Origin: PS1 clade bacterium
GTDB lineage: Bacteria; Pseudomonadota; Alphaproteobacteria; RS24
Direction: 5' to 3'
Assembly: GCA_016779015.1 (NCBI GenBank)
Contig: JADHOK010000068.1
Location: 1 to 7,015, forward strand
DNA length: 7,015 nt
Shown here: positions 6,830 through 7,015 of the stretch, in pieces
Layout of the letters: every line of letters begins with the position of its first letter
Position numbering within the stretch: position 1 is the stretch's first letter
The notes under the pieces: model-generated
The model's database searches: none
Seen by the model: only the letters and a program-made list of their open reading frames with translations
What the model was told of the DNA's origin: nothing
Position numbers and translations under genes: made by a program

Positions 6830-6849
6830 ATTTTTAATCATTTTTAATG
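6830..6849. repeat. Tandem 10-bp AT-rich repeat
   Basis: ATTTTTAATC (6830-6839) is followed at once by ATTTTTAATG (6840-6849), nine of ten bases identical. The period is close to one helical turn, so the A/T tracts are phased and could bend DNA between the divergent glnB and right-edge promoters. It sits in the AT-rich core of the spacer (about 6790-6856). Confidence 0.3.
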
Positions 6850-6929
6850 AAAAAACACGCGCTGCCGCATAATTGGCTTCAAAAACTGTCTGGGTGTCGA
6901 TACACTCGCGGCCAATTCGGGAGAGTTTT

Positions 6930-7015
6930 ATGCCAAATGACAATACACCCATTCTTATCGGCAGCGGGCTGACGGTTCAAAAAGAAAAAGACGCTGGCAA
7001 AGCCAAATCGCCACT
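6930..7015 (+). CDS. Start of a plus-strand gene, possibly acetyl-CoA acetyltransferase (thiolase-like); cut by window edge
   Basis: An ATG at 6930 preceded by GGGAGAG (6919-6925) opens a frame of 28 complete codons to the window edge. The peptide begins MPNDN, continues TPILIGSGLTVQKEKDAG and ends KAKSP. The pattern TPxLxGxG followed by a polar stretch and SP resembles the N-terminus of the acetyl-CoA acetyltransferase/SCP2-thiolase-like family as I remember it (TPVxVGxGQ... then SPLDL). No catalytic Cys or His is within the window, so this is a resemblance from a very short stretch. The start is well supported by the ribosome binding site; the product is tentative. It is divergent from glnB across 256 bp. 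Confidence 0.45.
   Translation, partial: MPNDNTPILIGSGLTVQKEKDAGKAKSP

Noticed and set aside
6548..6847. A 99-codon plus-strand open frame running over the glnB 5' end and its promoter
   Set aside because: It would overlap the glnB start and the sigma-54 promoter in antisense, and its peptide is unrecognisable; the sense features explain the sequence.
6873..6906. Plus-strand promoter TTGGCT...TACACT for the gene starting at 6930
   Set aside because: The spacing of about 20-22 bases is too long and the -10 match is weak; other combinations in the AT-rich spacer are no better.
1..7015. Search for an undescribed multi-gene system, mobile element, CRISPR array or RNA gene
   Set aside because: All complete genes belong to well-known families, spacers are short, and I saw no tandem spacer-repeat array, terminal inverted repeats, tRNA-like cloverleaf or rRNA sequence.

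Overview
The window is an ordinary chromosomal segment from a moderately GC-rich proteobacterium, most likely an alphaproteobacterium. The evidence is the glnB-glnA gene pair behind a sigma-54 promoter, a ParE that carries the EVLEGLEPVRRRPGMYIGGT stretch (as I remember alphaproteobacterial ParEs), and a RhlE-type helicase. I cannot name the genus. I see no phage, transposon, CRISPR, tRNA or rRNA signature. Every gene looks intact except the two cut by the window edges.

Layout, left to right. Positions 1-1131 (minus) hold the first 377 codons of a DEAD-box RNA helicase (rhlE), truncated at its C-terminus by the window edge. A 183-bp gap follows. Positions 1315-3402 (minus) hold parE, topoisomerase IV subunit B. 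A 72-bp divergent spacer (3403-3474) contains an 11-bp palindrome and a wider inverted repeat. Positions 3475-4797 (plus) hold an Old Yellow Enzyme-family flavin oxidoreductase. It converges on glnA across a 91-bp gap that contains a strong intrinsic terminator for glnA. Positions 4889-6298 (minus) are glnA (glutamine synthetase I) and 6335-6673 (minus) are glnB (PII), a two-gene operon with a 36-bp gap. Upstream of glnB, at 6707-6724, is a textbook sigma-54 promoter. The 256-bp divergent region 6674-6929 carries this promoter, several short repeats and an AT-rich core. At 6930 a plus-strand gene begins and runs off the right edge; its few residues resemble the N-terminus of an acetyl-CoA acetyltransferase (thiolase-like) protein. 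No stretch longer than 300 bases lacks a gene.

How the genes work together. glnB and glnA form the nitrogen-assimilation core. The sigma-54 promoter ties transcription to nitrogen status (normally through NtrC). PII keeps its uridylylation tyrosine (Tyr51), and glutamine synthetase keeps its adenylylation tyrosine (Tyr398), so the classical two-tier covalent control appears to be in place. parE and rhlE are housekeeping genes for chromosome decatenation and RNA remodelling. The oxidoreductase is functionally separate and has no recognised regulator in the window.

I found no convincing undescribed system. The items most worth a second look are the regulatory DNA of the glnB and oxidoreductase promoters and the exact substrate of the oxidoreductase.
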